Shown here one piece after another: positions 8,817 to 17,247 of a stretch of 64,000 nt of DNA. The notes beneath the pieces were generated by a model. That model was not told the origin of the DNA. It searched no databases and saw only the letters and a list, made by a program, of their open reading frames with translations. This DNA is from Marivita sp051251565 (GTDB lineage Bacteria > Pseudomonadota > Alphaproteobacteria > Rhodobacterales > Rhodobacteraceae): NCBI RefSeq assembly GCF_051251565.1, contig NZ_JBPOFB010000004.1, positions 1-64,000 of the forward strand. The letters are read 5' to 3'. Numbering within the stretch: position 1 is the first letter of the stretch; every line of letters begins with the position of its first letter. Both the position numbers and the translations under genes were made by a program.

Positions 8817-10116
8817 CTGCGGTCAGGTCGAAATTCACACCCGGAAAGTATTTGGCCAGACGCACATCCGCCGAACGGGCGTGGCCTTCCATGCCTTCGA
8901 GCCGCGAAATTCGCGCCGTGGCCTCGGCAACCGCCTTTGACCCTTCGCGTGTGGCGCGCTGCCATGTGACAATCTTCATGTATTTGTGCACCGACAGCCC
9001 GCCCGTATAGCTGGCCGCGCCCGAGGTGGGCAGGACGTGGTTCGTGCCCGTTGCCTTGTCACCATAAGACACGGTGGTTTCCTCGCCCAGAAACAGCGAG
9101 CCGTAGCAGGTCAAGCGGTCCAGCCACCATTCCAGATCCTCTGCCTGAACGGTCAGGTGTTCGGGGGCGTATGCGTCGGAACAGGCGGCCATTTCCTCGC
9201 GGTCGGAACAGATGATCACCTCGGCATAGTCGCGCCATGCGGCGGCGGCGTTTTGGCTGTTCAGCTCGGGCAGATCGTCGATCAGGCCGGGGACCATGTC
9301 CATCACCTTGACCGCAAGATCGCGGTCATCGGTCACCAGCCACACGGGCGAATTATAGCCGTGCTCGGCTTGGCTCACGAGGTCGGTGGCCACGATGAAC
9401 GGATCGGCGCTGCTGTCGGCGAGGATCAAGCTGTCGGTGGGACCGGCGATCATGTCGATGCCGACGCGGCCAAACAGGATGCGCTTGGCCTCGGCAACGA
9501 ATTGATTGCCGGGGCCGACAAGGATGTTGGCCTTGGGCAGATCGAACAGACCAAAGGTCATCGCGGCCACACCCTGCACCCCGCCCATCGCCATGATCTT
9601 GTCCGCCCCGCAGATATGCGCGGCATAGACAATTGCCGGGGCCACGCCGACATCCGGGCGGGGCGGCGAACAGGCGGTGATGTGACGGCATCCTGCTACC
9701 TTGGCGGTTGTCACGGTCATGATGGCAGAGGCGATATGGCTGTAACGCCCGCCGGGCACATAGCAGCCCGCCGCATCCACCGGGATCGCCTTTTGGCCGG
9801 CAATCATGCCCGGCACGATCTCGATCTCGACATCTGACACGGTGGCCTTTTGCGCCTCGGCAAAGCGTTTGACGTTGTCATGGGCAAATTCGATATCGCG
9901 CTTGAGCTTTTCGGGCACAAGCGCGCTGGCCGCCGCGATGTCTTCGGCGGTCAGCATCACATTGCCGTCGTACTTGTCGAACTTCCGGGCGTACTCCATC
10001 GCTGTGGCATCACCACCTGCCTCGATATCGGCAAGGATGGTCTTGACCGTCTCATGTACTTCGGAGGCGTCCGATTTCGCGGTCAAGGTCGCTTTCTTGA
10101 GGTATTCACGTGTCAT
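8809..10116 (-). CDS. hpsN: Sulfopropanediol 3-dehydrogenase (HisD family)
   Basis: HpsN oxidises (R)-2,3-dihydroxypropane-1-sulfonate to (R)-sulfolactate with two NAD+. The 435-residue protein has the histidinol-dehydrogenase fold: predicted zinc ligands Q249 and H252 (SQAEHG), D353 (YGDKATG) and H412 (EGHARSAD), and the catalytic pair E319-H320 (YAPEHL). Family markers differ from biosynthetic HisD: GPTDSLILAD instead of GPSEVLVIAD, and a YTGGLSVHKYMKIVTWQR segment as I recall from Roseobacter HpsN. The setting after TRAP genes and before two dehydrogenases, with no other his gene, supports HpsN over HisD. It begins 12 nt after the TRAP large-subunit stop. Confidence 0.88.
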   Translation of the reverse strand: MTREYLKKATLTAKSDASEVHETVKTILADIEAGGDATAMEYARKFDKYDGNVMLTAEDIAAASALVPEKLKRDIEFAHDNVKRFAEAQKATVSDVEIEIVPGMIAGQKAIPVDAAGCYVPGGRYSHIASAIMTVTTAKVAGCRHITACSPPRPDVGVAPAIVYAAHICGADKIMAMGGVQGVAAMTFGLFDLPKANILVGPGNQFVAEAKRILFGRVGIDMIAGPTDSLILADSSADPFIVATDLVSQAEHGYNSPVWLVTDDRDLAVKVMDMVPGLIDDLPELNSQNAAAAWRDYAEVIICSDREEMAACSDAYAPEHLTVQAEDLEWWLDRLTCYGSLFLGEETTVSYGDKATGTNHVLPTSGAASYTGGLSVHKYMKIVTWQRATREGSKAVAEATARISRLEGMEGHARSADVRLAKYFPGVNFDLTADG

Positions 10117-10128
10117 CTTCAGGAAGTC

Positions 10129-11457
10129 CTACTTGTAGATGTCGGGCAAGAGCGTGGTGGACACCGCTGGCACATAGGCAATCAGCAGAACCACAACGAA
10201 CATGCCAAGAACAAAGGGTATGGCGCGGGCGGCGATCTTGAGGATGGACTCTCCGGTGATGCCGGAGACCACGAACAGGTTAAGCCCAAGTGGTGGTGTG
10301 ATAAAACCCACACCAAGTGCTGTGATCATCATGATGCAAAACTGGATCTCATTCATACCGATATTGTCGGCGAGTGGCTTAAGAATAGGCGCTAGGATAA
10401 CGATATTGGGCGTTGTTTCCATCACGCAACCTGCGGCGATCAGAATGGCGATCATCAACAGGATCAGCACCCACGGCTCGTCCGTCAGGCCGGTCACGGC
10501 GGTGACAAACCCTTGGGGCACGCCCATGATTGCCAGCGCTTCGGCCAAGGGGGCGGAAAACGCGATAATGGGCAGGATCACACCGTTGACCTTGGCCGAG
10601 CTGACCAGCATCGCCGGAAAATCTGCAAAGCTCAGCGTGCGCATCAAAAAGCCCATGATGATGGTCACGACAACGGCTGTGGCACCGGCTTCGGTCGGGG
10701 TCAGACGGCCCGAAAAGATGCCGTAAAAGATGATCCCCGGTACGATGAACGCGTACCAGCCGGACTTGAGCGCTGCCGCCAGATTTGAGACATATTCGCC
10801 CATCGAAATGTTGCCGCCGCCTTCGTAGCCGTGGATGCGGTTGACGATGATGTTTGTCACAAGGATCGACACCAGAATGGCCAGACCGGGGATCAGCGCC
10901 GCAAGAAACAGCGTTGAGGCGGAGATGCCCAGCACAAGGCCGATGATGATATAGGCGATCGAGGGCGGGATCAGGATGCCCGTGCAGGCTCCCGCCGCGA
11001 CCAATGCGCAGGCATAGGGGCGCGGATAGCCCGATTCGACCAGCCGTGCGATGGTCATACGGCCCACCGCAGCGGCGCCTGCCGCGTCAGAGCCCGAGAT
11101 GGCCGCGAACATGCCGCAGACCAGCACCGTGGCCGATCCGAACCCGCCCTTGGCAAATTGGGTGAGGGCCTCTGCCACGTCCAGAAACTTGCGCGACAGC
11201 CCGGTGCGCACCAGCACGTCACCCGTCAGAATAAACAGCGGCACCGCCGTCAGCGCAAACGCGTCGATCCCGGTGAACAGCTTTTCGCCCACAAGGCTGA
11301 GTGGCAGGTCGCCGGACATCACCAGCATGGTGATTGCAGAGGTGCCAATCGCGGCCCAGACGGGCACTGCAAGCGCGATAAGCCCGACGAAGATCAGAAC
11401 CGGAAGGTAGAAATCCCACCCAAGTTCGACCGTTTGGTTCATGGTTTGCCAAAGCAT
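10129..11457 (-). CDS. TRAP transporter large permease (DctM type)
   Basis: The 442-residue, about 12-helix membrane subunit of a tripartite ATP-independent periplasmic transporter. It carries out the sodium-coupled import of the substrate delivered by the binding protein. Typical DctM phrases are visible (AISGSDAAGAAAVGRMTI, CTGILIPPSIAYII, GRLTPTEAGATAVV, ETTPNIVILAPILKPLA). AAGGAG lies 8 nt before the ATG at 11457. It sits 12 nt after the small subunit and 12 nt before hpsN, so substrate import and oxidation are one operon. It corresponds to part of HpsKLM in Ruegeria-type clusters, so DHPS is the predicted substrate. Confidence 0.93.
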   Translation of the reverse strand: MLWQTMNQTVELGWDFYLPVLIFVGLIALAVPVWAAIGTSAITMLVMSGDLPLSLVGEKLFTGIDAFALTAVPLFILTGDVLVRTGLSRKFLDVAEALTQFAKGGFGSATVLVCGMFAAISGSDAAGAAAVGRMTIARLVESGYPRPYACALVAAGACTGILIPPSIAYIIIGLVLGISASTLFLAALIPGLAILVSILVTNIIVNRIHGYEGGGNISMGEYVSNLAAALKSGWYAFIVPGIIFYGIFSGRLTPTEAGATAVVVTIIMGFLMRTLSFADFPAMLVSSAKVNGVILPIIAFSAPLAEALAIMGVPQGFVTAVTGLTDEPWVLILLMIAILIAAGCVMETTPNIVILAPILKPLADNIGMNEIQFCIMMITALGVGFITPPLGLNLFVVSGITGESILKIAARAIPFVLGMFVVVLLIAYVPAVSTTLLPDIYK

Positions 11458-11469
11458 TCGACCGGCTCC

Positions 11470-11982
11470 TTAATCAAACAGCTTGTCGCCTTCGTAGACG
11501 GGGGTGCCGTCTCGAAGAGAGCGCAGGTCGCGCAGCAAAGATTGTGTCAGTCGCCACATCATCAGGGCAAAGCCCAAGGGCACTGCCATCAGAAACCAGA
11601 CGTTCGAGATGCGCAGACCGTGGGTCACAGACCCGAACTTCCACGACACATGGACCGTTTCAAGCGACCAGTAGAGCGCGATGATGGCCACGCCAAACAT
11701 CACGATATCGCCGAAGATATACAGCAGTGCCTTGGCGCGCGGCCCAAGGTAATGCATCACCACGTCGATGCGGATATGGGCGCGATCCTTGACTGCGGCT
11801 GCCGCCCCGACCCAGGCCAGGTAGATGAACGAATAGCGCACGATTTCTTCGCCCCAGATCGACGAGTACGAAAAAATCTCGCGGCGCAGAACTTCGATGG
11901 CCATTGTGGCGACCAGCATCACGTAGAACACAAGCAGCAGCCAGCGCTCGGCATCTTGATCGATGCGCTTCCAGATGGACAT
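11470..11982 (-). CDS. TRAP transporter small permease (DctQ type)
   Basis: A 170-residue, four-helix membrane protein (MSIWKRIDQDAERWLLLVFY at the start, EEIVRYSFIYLAWVGAA in the second/third helices). It has the conserved E-E-x-x-R and W/G features of the DctQ family. It forms the membrane complex with the large subunit encoded 12 nt downstream. AAAGGA precedes the ATG at 11982. A 110-nt gap containing a hairpin separates it from the upstream binding-protein gene. Confidence 0.92.
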   Translation of the reverse strand: MSIWKRIDQDAERWLLLVFYVMLVATMAIEVLRREIFSYSSIWGEEIVRYSFIYLAWVGAAAAVKDRAHIRIDVVMHYLGPRAKALLYIFGDIVMFGVAIIALYWSLETVHVSWKFGSVTHGLRISNVWFLMAVPLGFALMMWRLTQSLLRDLRSLRDGTPVYEGDKLFD

Positions 11983-12059
11983 GGCGCGTCCTTTCGAGGG
12001 GCACAGGTGGGGTCAGCCCGCAGGAATGCGCGCGACAGGTGCCGGAACGGTGGGAAAGG

Positions 12060-12085
12060 GGCGGGCGCCGGATGTGACGCCCGCC
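12060..12085 (-). terminator. Intercistronic hairpin after the TRAP binding-protein gene
   Basis: GGCGGGCG (12060-12067) pairs perfectly with CGCCCGCC (12078-12085) around a 10-nt loop. There is no T tract. The hairpin lies just downstream of the binding-protein stop and upstream of the permeases. This position usually serves to stabilise the 5' cistron or attenuate read-through, giving more binding protein than membrane subunit. Confidence 0.55.
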
Positions 12086-12092
12086 AATGACG

Positions 12093-13241
12093 TCACGCGT
12101 CGTGGACGTAGTATTTGCCCTGCGTGCCTGCGGCTTCTTCCATCTTGGCAAAGGCGTCCATTGACCCGGCAAGCTCGAGCTTGAACTCGTCCCATTCGGG
12201 GCGCTGGTAGCCACCGGCCTCTTGCCATTCGCCAAGTTGATCCTGGCTGAGCGAATGGAATTCGACACCGGCCTTGGCCAACTCGGCCATGGCATAGGCG
12301 CGGGCAGACGGAACCTTGGCAAGGTTCTGATGTGCGGTCATCTCGGAGCCCCACATGATGCCCTCCTGAACGTCGGCGGGCATGGAGTTGAACCATTCGA
12401 GGTTGCACGAGTAGACCTGGCTGTCTGGCACGGCCTGCGTGAAGGTGACGTGGCTCAGGATATCCTTGAAGCCAAACACATAGAGCGCGCCCACGGACGG
12501 ATCGAGCGCATCTGCCACGCCCTGCTTGATCGCAGAGGGAGTTTCGCCCCATGCCACAGGCGTCGGGTTCGCGCCAACCATGCGGTAATATTGCTGAAGC
12601 ATCTTCGAGCCCGGCACGCGGAATTTCACGCCGCTCAGGTCGCTTGGGCTGAGCACCGCACCGGCGCCGCCTTTGCGCACAGCCACGACGCGGGGGTCAA
12701 TGTTGACGTAGAACAGCGGCTTGAACCCGTTTGCTTCGACCTTGGGGTGAACTTCGGTGTTCCAGAACTCGGACGTGACAAGGTTGGTGAAGCGTTGGTT
12801 CGATCCGCACAGATACGGCATGTTGATCAGGTCAACGGTTGCTGCAAACGGCGCGAAGTTGGCCAGAGAATGCTGCGCTGCCTGAATGGTGCCACCCTGA
12901 ACCGCCTGAACAAGTGCGCCGCCCGCGCCAAGCTGCCCGCCGGGGGCCAGTTTGACATAGACTTTGCCATTGGTGGCGTTCTGGATGTTTTCCTTGAGAT
13001 CGAGCTGCATGATCGGATAGCTGCGCGATGCCCCAAGAATGTAGGCCGTTGCGATCACCATCGTGTGCTCGGCGGCATTTTCGCGGTCACGCTCTTCGTT
13101 GGCGGTTTGGGCTGCGGCCTCGGAGGACCACAAAAGCCCACCGGCACCCGCCACCATCGCGGCGGTAAACCCGCCCGTGCTCATCAGTTTCAGAAAATTA
13201 CGACGCGTCGCGGATGCGCGCTCCTTGTGTTCGTCAGTCAT
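12093..13241 (-). CDS. TRAP transporter substrate-binding protein (DctP type)
   Basis: The 382-residue periplasmic receptor of the transporter. The N terminus has a twin-arginine signal (TRRNFLKLM, RR at 13-14, followed by a hydrophobic stretch and AAAQ), so export is probably by Tat. The body has DctP features, including DLSGVKFRVPGSKM and PTPVAWGETPSAIKQGVADA, with the conserved Arg that binds the substrate's acidic group. I chose the ATG at 13241, which has GGAGGA 6 nt upstream. The gene for a small membrane protein lies 21 nt upstream. The expected ligand is DHPS, from context. Confidence 0.92.
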   Translation of the reverse strand: MTDEHKERASATRRNFLKLMSTGGFTAAMVAGAGGLLWSSEAAAQTANEERDRENAAEHTMVIATAYILGASRSYPIMQLDLKENIQNATNGKVYVKLAPGGQLGAGGALVQAVQGGTIQAAQHSLANFAPFAATVDLINMPYLCGSNQRFTNLVTSEFWNTEVHPKVEANGFKPLFYVNIDPRVVAVRKGGAGAVLSPSDLSGVKFRVPGSKMLQQYYRMVGANPTPVAWGETPSAIKQGVADALDPSVGALYVFGFKDILSHVTFTQAVPDSQVYSCNLEWFNSMPADVQEGIMWGSEMTAHQNLAKVPSARAYAMAELAKAGVEFHSLSQDQLGEWQEAGGYQRPEWDEFKLELAGSMDAFAKMEEAAGTQGKYYVHDA

Positions 13242-13262
13242 ATTGTCTCCTCCCAATTGACC

Positions 13263-13448
13263 CTAGCTGCCGTCTTTGTTCTTTCGGTCAGCCTCTTTTC
13301 GCAGAATGGCAACGACGAACAGGATCGACGCCGCAAACAGAACCAACATCTCCCCGACATCAGACAGCACGGCCGCATTTGCAAAAGCCCCCAGCGCGAC
13401 ATTGGCGAAATAGACGACAAAGACGATGGCGGATGCTGCAAGAAACAT
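13263..13448 (-). CDS. Small two-helix membrane protein, first gene of the TRAP/hpsN operon
   Basis: A 61-residue protein with two hydrophobic segments (about 2-22 and 30-49) and a charged tail (LRKEADRKNKDGS). An AGGGG site precedes the ATG at 13448, and the stop lies 21 nt before the binding-protein start. It is therefore the promoter-proximal gene of the operon, transcribed away from the LacI gene. I do not recognise a named family. It may be an accessory TRAP component or a small regulator of the transporter. The evidence for a real gene is the helices, the ribosome-binding site and the tight packing. Confidence 0.7.
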   Translation of the reverse strand: MFLAASAIVFVVYFANVALGAFANAAVLSDVGEMLVLFAASILFVVAILRKEADRKNKDGS

Positions 13449-13484
13449 GACGAACCCCTGAAATCATGCTGATTCTGATGTGAG

Positions 13485-13498
13485 TGTAAGCGCTTACA
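13485..13498. promoter_or_regulatory. LacI-family operator O1 (perfect palindrome)
   Basis: TGTAAGCGCTTACA is a perfect 14-bp palindrome with the central CG typical of LacI/PurR-family operators. It lies 37 bp upstream of the small membrane-protein gene, in the gap divergent to the LacI-type gene, and pairs with a second site centred 23 bp away. Confidence 0.85.
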
Positions 13499-13507
13499 TT
13501 CGAATCT

Positions 13508-13521
13508 TGCAAGCGCTTACA
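13508..13521. promoter_or_regulatory. LacI-family operator O2
   Basis: TGCAAGCGCTTACA repeats the O1 core AAGCGCTT with one broken symmetric pair. The centre-to-centre distance of 23 bp (about two helical turns) places both repressor dimers on nearly the same DNA face. Confidence 0.85.
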
Positions 13522-13605
13522 TTTTGCGGCTTCATATTCTATATCTGCCGTACGACAGGCGGTCTTCAGTGGCGGCCATTCCGGTCGCGCAACGAAAGGG
13601 TGTCA

Positions 13606-14634
13606 ATGTCTGACCTGCGATCCGTTCCAACCTTGGATGACGTGGCCCGCACGGCTGGCGTGTCCACGGCGACCGTGTCGCGCTGCCTGAATTCGCCCGA
13701 ACGGGTTGTGGAACAGACCCGCAAGCGCGTGATGCGCGCGGTGGAGCAGCTTGGCTATACTCCGAATTTCGGGGCTCGGGTGATGGCGGCGAAACGCACC
13801 TTCACCATTGGCGCGATCATCCCGACGATGGAAAACGCGATTTTTGCGCGCGGCCTGCAAGCCTTTCAAGAGGCGCTGCACGCGCGGGGCTACACGCTGC
13901 TTGTGGCCAGTTCCGCCTACCAGCCGCAGATCGAGGAAGAGCAGATCAAGGCGCTTGTGGCGCGCGGGGCGGACGGGTTGTTGCTGATCGGGCAGGACCG
14001 CGATCCGGCGGTCTATGAGTACCTGCGCGCCCGTGCGATCCCGGTTTTGTCAGCATGGGTGTACATGGCTGACAGCGATCGTCCGACCGTGGGGTTCAAC
14101 AACCGTCAGGCCATGCGCAGTCTCGCCCAGCACGTGATTGACTACGGCCATCGCAGGATTGGGGTGATCTCGGGGATCATGCAGGGCAATGATCGCGCGT
14201 CCGAGCGGGTGGCCGGTCTGCGCGACGCGATGCGCGACAACGGGCTGGATGCAGACAAGGCGCGCGTGATCGAAACACCGTACGCGGTAGAGGCGGGTGC
14301 TTTGGCGTTCCAAAGTCTGATGCAGGTGCCAACCCCGCCCAGCGTGATCATGTGCGGCAATGACGTGCTGGCGGTGGGGGCGTTGCGCGGGGCGCAGGAT
14401 ATGGGGGTGTCGGTGCCTCAGGACGTGTCGATCACCGGGTTTGACGATATCGAACTGGCGCGCATCGTGACGCCGCAGATCACCACCGTGCATGTGCCGC
14501 ACCGCGAGATGGGTCGCCGGGCTGCCGCCGCGCTGATCGACATGGTGGAAAAGCGCAGCACCGGCGTGTCGGTGGAATTGGATGTCAGTGTGCAGATCAG
14601 GGGGTCGTTGAAAGACCTGACCGCCAAGCGTTAG
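13606..14634 (+). CDS. LacI-family transcriptional regulator of the TRAP/hpsN operon
   Basis: A 342-residue repressor. The N-terminal helix-turn-helix reads LDDVARTAGVSTATVSRCLN, followed by the hinge region and a periplasmic-binding-protein-like effector domain (FTIGAIIPTMENAIFARGLQ to the C terminus). The ATG at 13606 gives a standard N terminus; upstream in-frame codons are not LacI-like. It is transcribed divergently from the TRAP/hpsN operon with the twin palindromes between them, so it probably represses that operon and itself until DHPS or a catabolite binds. It converges on glpR with only 5 bp between stops. Confidence 0.93.
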   Translation: MSDLRSVPTLDDVARTAGVSTATVSRCLNSPERVVEQTRKRVMRAVEQLGYTPNFGARVMAAKRTFTIGAIIPTMENAIFARGLQAFQEALHARGYTLLVASSAYQPQIEEEQIKALVARGADGLLLIGQDRDPAVYEYLRARAIPVLSAWVYMADSDRPTVGFNNRQAMRSLAQHVIDYGHRRIGVISGIMQGNDRASERVAGLRDAMRDNGLDADKARVIETPYAVEAGALAFQSLMQVPTPPSVIMCGNDVLAVGALRGAQDMGVSVPQDVSITGFDDIELARIVTPQITTVHVPHREMGRRAAAALIDMVEKRSTGVSVELDVSVQIRGSLKDLTAKR

Positions 14635-14639
14635 CCGCG

Positions 14640-15401
14640 TTAGGGCGCGATCACCACTTCCGTGTCCCATGCTGCGCATTTGGCGGGCAGATCGGTGGGC
14701 AGGGATGCGTCTGTGAACAGGGTATCAATCGCCGACAACGACGCGATGCGTGCAGGTGCGTTGCGTTTGAGTTTGGACGCATCGGCCACCAAAAAGGTCT
14801 TGCGCGATTGCTGAAGGATCGCCTGACTGACCCCGACCTCCTGAATGTCGAAATCAAGCAGATCGCCGTCCCGGTCGAGCGCGGAACAGCCGATGATCGC
14901 CAGGTCGAACTTGAATTGCAGGATGGTTTCGGTGGCCAGCTTGCCCACCAGACCGCCATCCGCCCGGCGCAGGTTGCCGCCGGTGACCACAACTTCGCAC
15001 TCCTGCGTTTCGGCCAGGATGTTGGCGATGTTCATATTGTTGGTGACCACAAGCATGTTGCGGTGTTTGCGCAGCTCGCGTGCCACCGCTTCGGTGCTGG
15101 TGCCGATATTGAGAAACAGCGAGATGTTGTTGGGGATGCGCGCGGCGCAGGCTTTGGCCATTGCCGCTTTGGCCCCGGCATTCAGGACGCGGCGTTCCTC
15201 GTAGCCGATATTGCTGGTGCTGGAGGGCAGCATCGCGCCGCCATGCACGCGTTCCAGCCGCCCGTCTTCGGCCAGTTCCGACAGATCGCGCCGAATGGTC
15301 TGAAGCGTGACACCAAAATGCTGCGCCAGACCTTCGACCGTGACCTTGCCGTCCTTGCGCGCGATTTCCAGGATGTCACGGTGGCGAAAGGCGTGGGACA
15401 T
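14640..15401 (-). CDS. glpR: DeoR-family repressor of glycerol genes
   Basis: A 253-residue DeoR/GlpR protein. The winged helix is at about 5-57 (GLAQHFGVTLQTIRRDLSEL, then GRLERVHGGA). The sugar-phosphate-sensing domain shows FLNIGTSTEAVA, VVTNNMNIANIL and VTGGNLRRADGGLVG, as in regulators that bind glycerol 3-phosphate. It is divergent from glpD and the whole glycerol operon, which supports GlpR over other DeoR members. Its likely operators lie in the 240-bp gap to glpD. Confidence 0.9.
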   Translation of the reverse strand: MSHAFRHRDILEIARKDGKVTVEGLAQHFGVTLQTIRRDLSELAEDGRLERVHGGAMLPSSTSNIGYEERRVLNAGAKAAMAKACAARIPNNISLFLNIGTSTEAVARELRKHRNMLVVTNNMNIANILAETQECEVVVTGGNLRRADGGLVGKLATETILQFKFDLAIIGCSALDRDGDLLDFDIQEVGVSQAILQQSRKTFLVADASKLKRNAPARIASLSAIDTLFTDASLPTDLPAKCAAWDTEVVIAP

Positions 15402-15542
15402 GGGTGGTCTCGTCAGGTTTGGTGTCGGGATGTGCGACGGTGATTCCGCTGCGTCAACCGGGGCATTCCCCCGGTTCCAAGATCATAACGGTGACATGGT
15501 GTGAATTCCTACTGCCAATTTCCGTTTGAATTCATGTGGATA

Positions 15543-15567
15543 GGAAAAAGCGAATATTAACGAAAAA
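15543..15567. promoter_or_regulatory. Candidate GlpR operator region
   Basis: An AT-rich tract between glpR and glpD contains GGAAA, GCGAA (15550-15554) and ACGAA (15560-15564) spaced about 10 bp apart, that is, direct half-sites on one DNA face. On the other strand these read TTCGT and TTCGC, in keeping with TTCG-type half-sites described for DeoR/GlpR proteins. The assignment is by position and pattern only. Confidence 0.4.
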
Positions 15568-15641
15568 AATCGCCTTGCGCCAAACGCTGCTGATCCGCAT
15601 ACATTGCGCAGAGTTTCGTGACCAAGGGGAGGTGGTGCGCG

Positions 15642-17237
15642 GTGATCGACAGACCCGTCGAACCAGTAGATCTTTTCATCATCGGCGGCGGCATCAATGG
15701 ATGTGGCATCGCCCGTGATGCGGCGGGCCGTGGCCTGTCTGTGACGTTGGCCGAAATGAACGATCTGGCGTCTGCGACGTCTTCGGCGTCAACCAAGCTG
15801 TTTCACGGCGGTCTGCGCTATCTTGAATATTTCGAATTCCGGTTGGTGCGCGAAGCGTTGGTGGAACGCGAAGTGCTATTGCGCGCAATGCCGCACATCA
15901 GCTGGCCGATGCGATTTGTTTTGCCTTATCATAAGGATATGCGTTTCGAATCCGACACGCCGACATCCCGCTTGCTCAGCTATGTGATGCCATGGATGAA
16001 GGGGCGCAGACCGGCATGGCTAATCCGCCTTGGGCTGTTTCTTTATGACAATCTGGGTGGTCGCAAGATCCTGCCCGGCACAACGACCCTTGATCTGGTC
16101 GGAACGCCCGAAGGTGCGCCGCTGGAGGACCGTTTTGCGCGGGCTTATGAATATTCCGATTGCTGGATCGAGGATTCCCGCCTCGTCATCCTGAACGCCC
16201 GCGACGCCGAGGCGCGCGGTGCCGCGATCCTGCCGCGCACGAAGGTGGTGTCTGCCGCGCGCGAGGGGGACCTGTGGCGCGTGGAAACGCACAATTCCGA
16301 AAATGGCGAGACGCGCATCCATCATGCCAAGATGCTGGTGAATGCTGGCGGACCGTGGGTTGGAGATATCATCCAGACCAAGGTGCGGCTCAATTCGACC
16401 GAGGGCGTGCGGCTGGTGCGTGGATCACATATCGTGACCCGCAAGATCTATGATCATGATAAATGCTACTTCTTTCAGGGCACCGATGGGCGGATCATCT
16501 TCGCAATTCCCTATGAAGGCGATTTCACCCTGATTGGTACAACTGATGCCGAACATGACGACCCGTCCAAACCGCCGGTCTGCACGCCGGAAGAGCAGTC
16601 CTATCTTTTGGACTTTGCAAACCAGTATTTCCGCGAAACGCTGAGCGATGCCGATGTGGTCTGGACCTATTCCGGCGTTCGGCCGCTGTATGATGACGGC
16701 GCCAGCAGTGCCACCGCTGCCACCCGCGATTACACCCTAAAGGTCGATGCCAATGGCGGCGCGCCGGTGCTCAATATCTTTGGCGGCAAGATCACCACCT
16801 ACCGGCGCCTGGCCGAAAGCGCGCTTGAGCAGATCGCGGACCATCTTCCCAACGCCACAGGCCCGTGGACCGCGGGCGTCACGCTGCCCGGTGGGGATTT
16901 TGCAGTGGACGGGTTCGAGGCGCTGGTGTCCGATCTGCAAGACCAGTTTGCTTTCCTGAACGCGTTTTGGGCGCACCGGCTTGTGCGCGCCTACGGGACA
17001 GAAGCCGTGTCTGTCCTTGGTACCGCGCGCGAGGCCAAGGATCTGGGACAGGATTTCGGCGCGACTTTGACCGAGGCAGAGGTGCTTTGGTTGATGACAC
17101 ATGAATACGCCTACACTGCCGAAGATGTCGTGTGGCGCCGCAACAAGCTTGGCCTGCGGCTAAGCCCGGAACAAATCACGACGTTGGACACATGGATGGC
17201 TGCGCAACGGCAGGCCATGTCCAAGGCCGCAGAATAG
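15642..17237 (+). CDS. glpD: Glycerol-3-phosphate dehydrogenase, FAD-dependent
   Basis: A 531-residue membrane-associated flavoenzyme that oxidises glycerol 3-phosphate to dihydroxyacetone phosphate and passes electrons to ubiquinone. The N-terminal FAD-binding motif is IIGGGINGCGIARDAAGRG. Further family segments are TSSASTKLFHGGLRYLE, LVNAGGPWVG and VRPLYDDG, with a C-terminal DAO_C domain. I place the start at the GTG at 15642, which is preceded by a strong AGGGGAGG; the frame is open to 15618. It is the first gene of the glycerol operon, with 10 nt to glpS. Confidence 0.95.
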   Translation: MIDRPVEPVDLFIIGGGINGCGIARDAAGRGLSVTLAEMNDLASATSSASTKLFHGGLRYLEYFEFRLVREALVEREVLLRAMPHISWPMRFVLPYHKDMRFESDTPTSRLLSYVMPWMKGRRPAWLIRLGLFLYDNLGGRKILPGTTTLDLVGTPEGAPLEDRFARAYEYSDCWIEDSRLVILNARDAEARGAAILPRTKVVSAAREGDLWRVETHNSENGETRIHHAKMLVNAGGPWVGDIIQTKVRLNSTEGVRLVRGSHIVTRKIYDHDKCYFFQGTDGRIIFAIPYEGDFTLIGTTDAEHDDPSKPPVCTPEEQSYLLDFANQYFRETLSDADVVWTYSGVRPLYDDGASSATAATRDYTLKVDANGGAPVLNIFGGKITTYRRLAESALEQIADHLPNATGPWTAGVTLPGGDFAVDGFEALVSDLQDQFAFLNAFWAHRLVRAYGTEAVSVLGTAREAKDLGQDFGATLTEAEVLWLMTHEYAYTAEDVVWRRNKLGLRLSPEQITTLDTWMAAQRQAMSKAAE

Positions 17238-17247
17238 GGGGCAGGGC

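Noticed and set aside
8809..10116. Histidinol dehydrogenase (hisD) for histidine synthesis
   Set aside because: The fold and zinc ligands match, but the GPTDSLILAD and YTGGLSVHKYMKIV segments and the TRAP/dehydrogenase operon fit HpsN better, and no other his gene is nearby.
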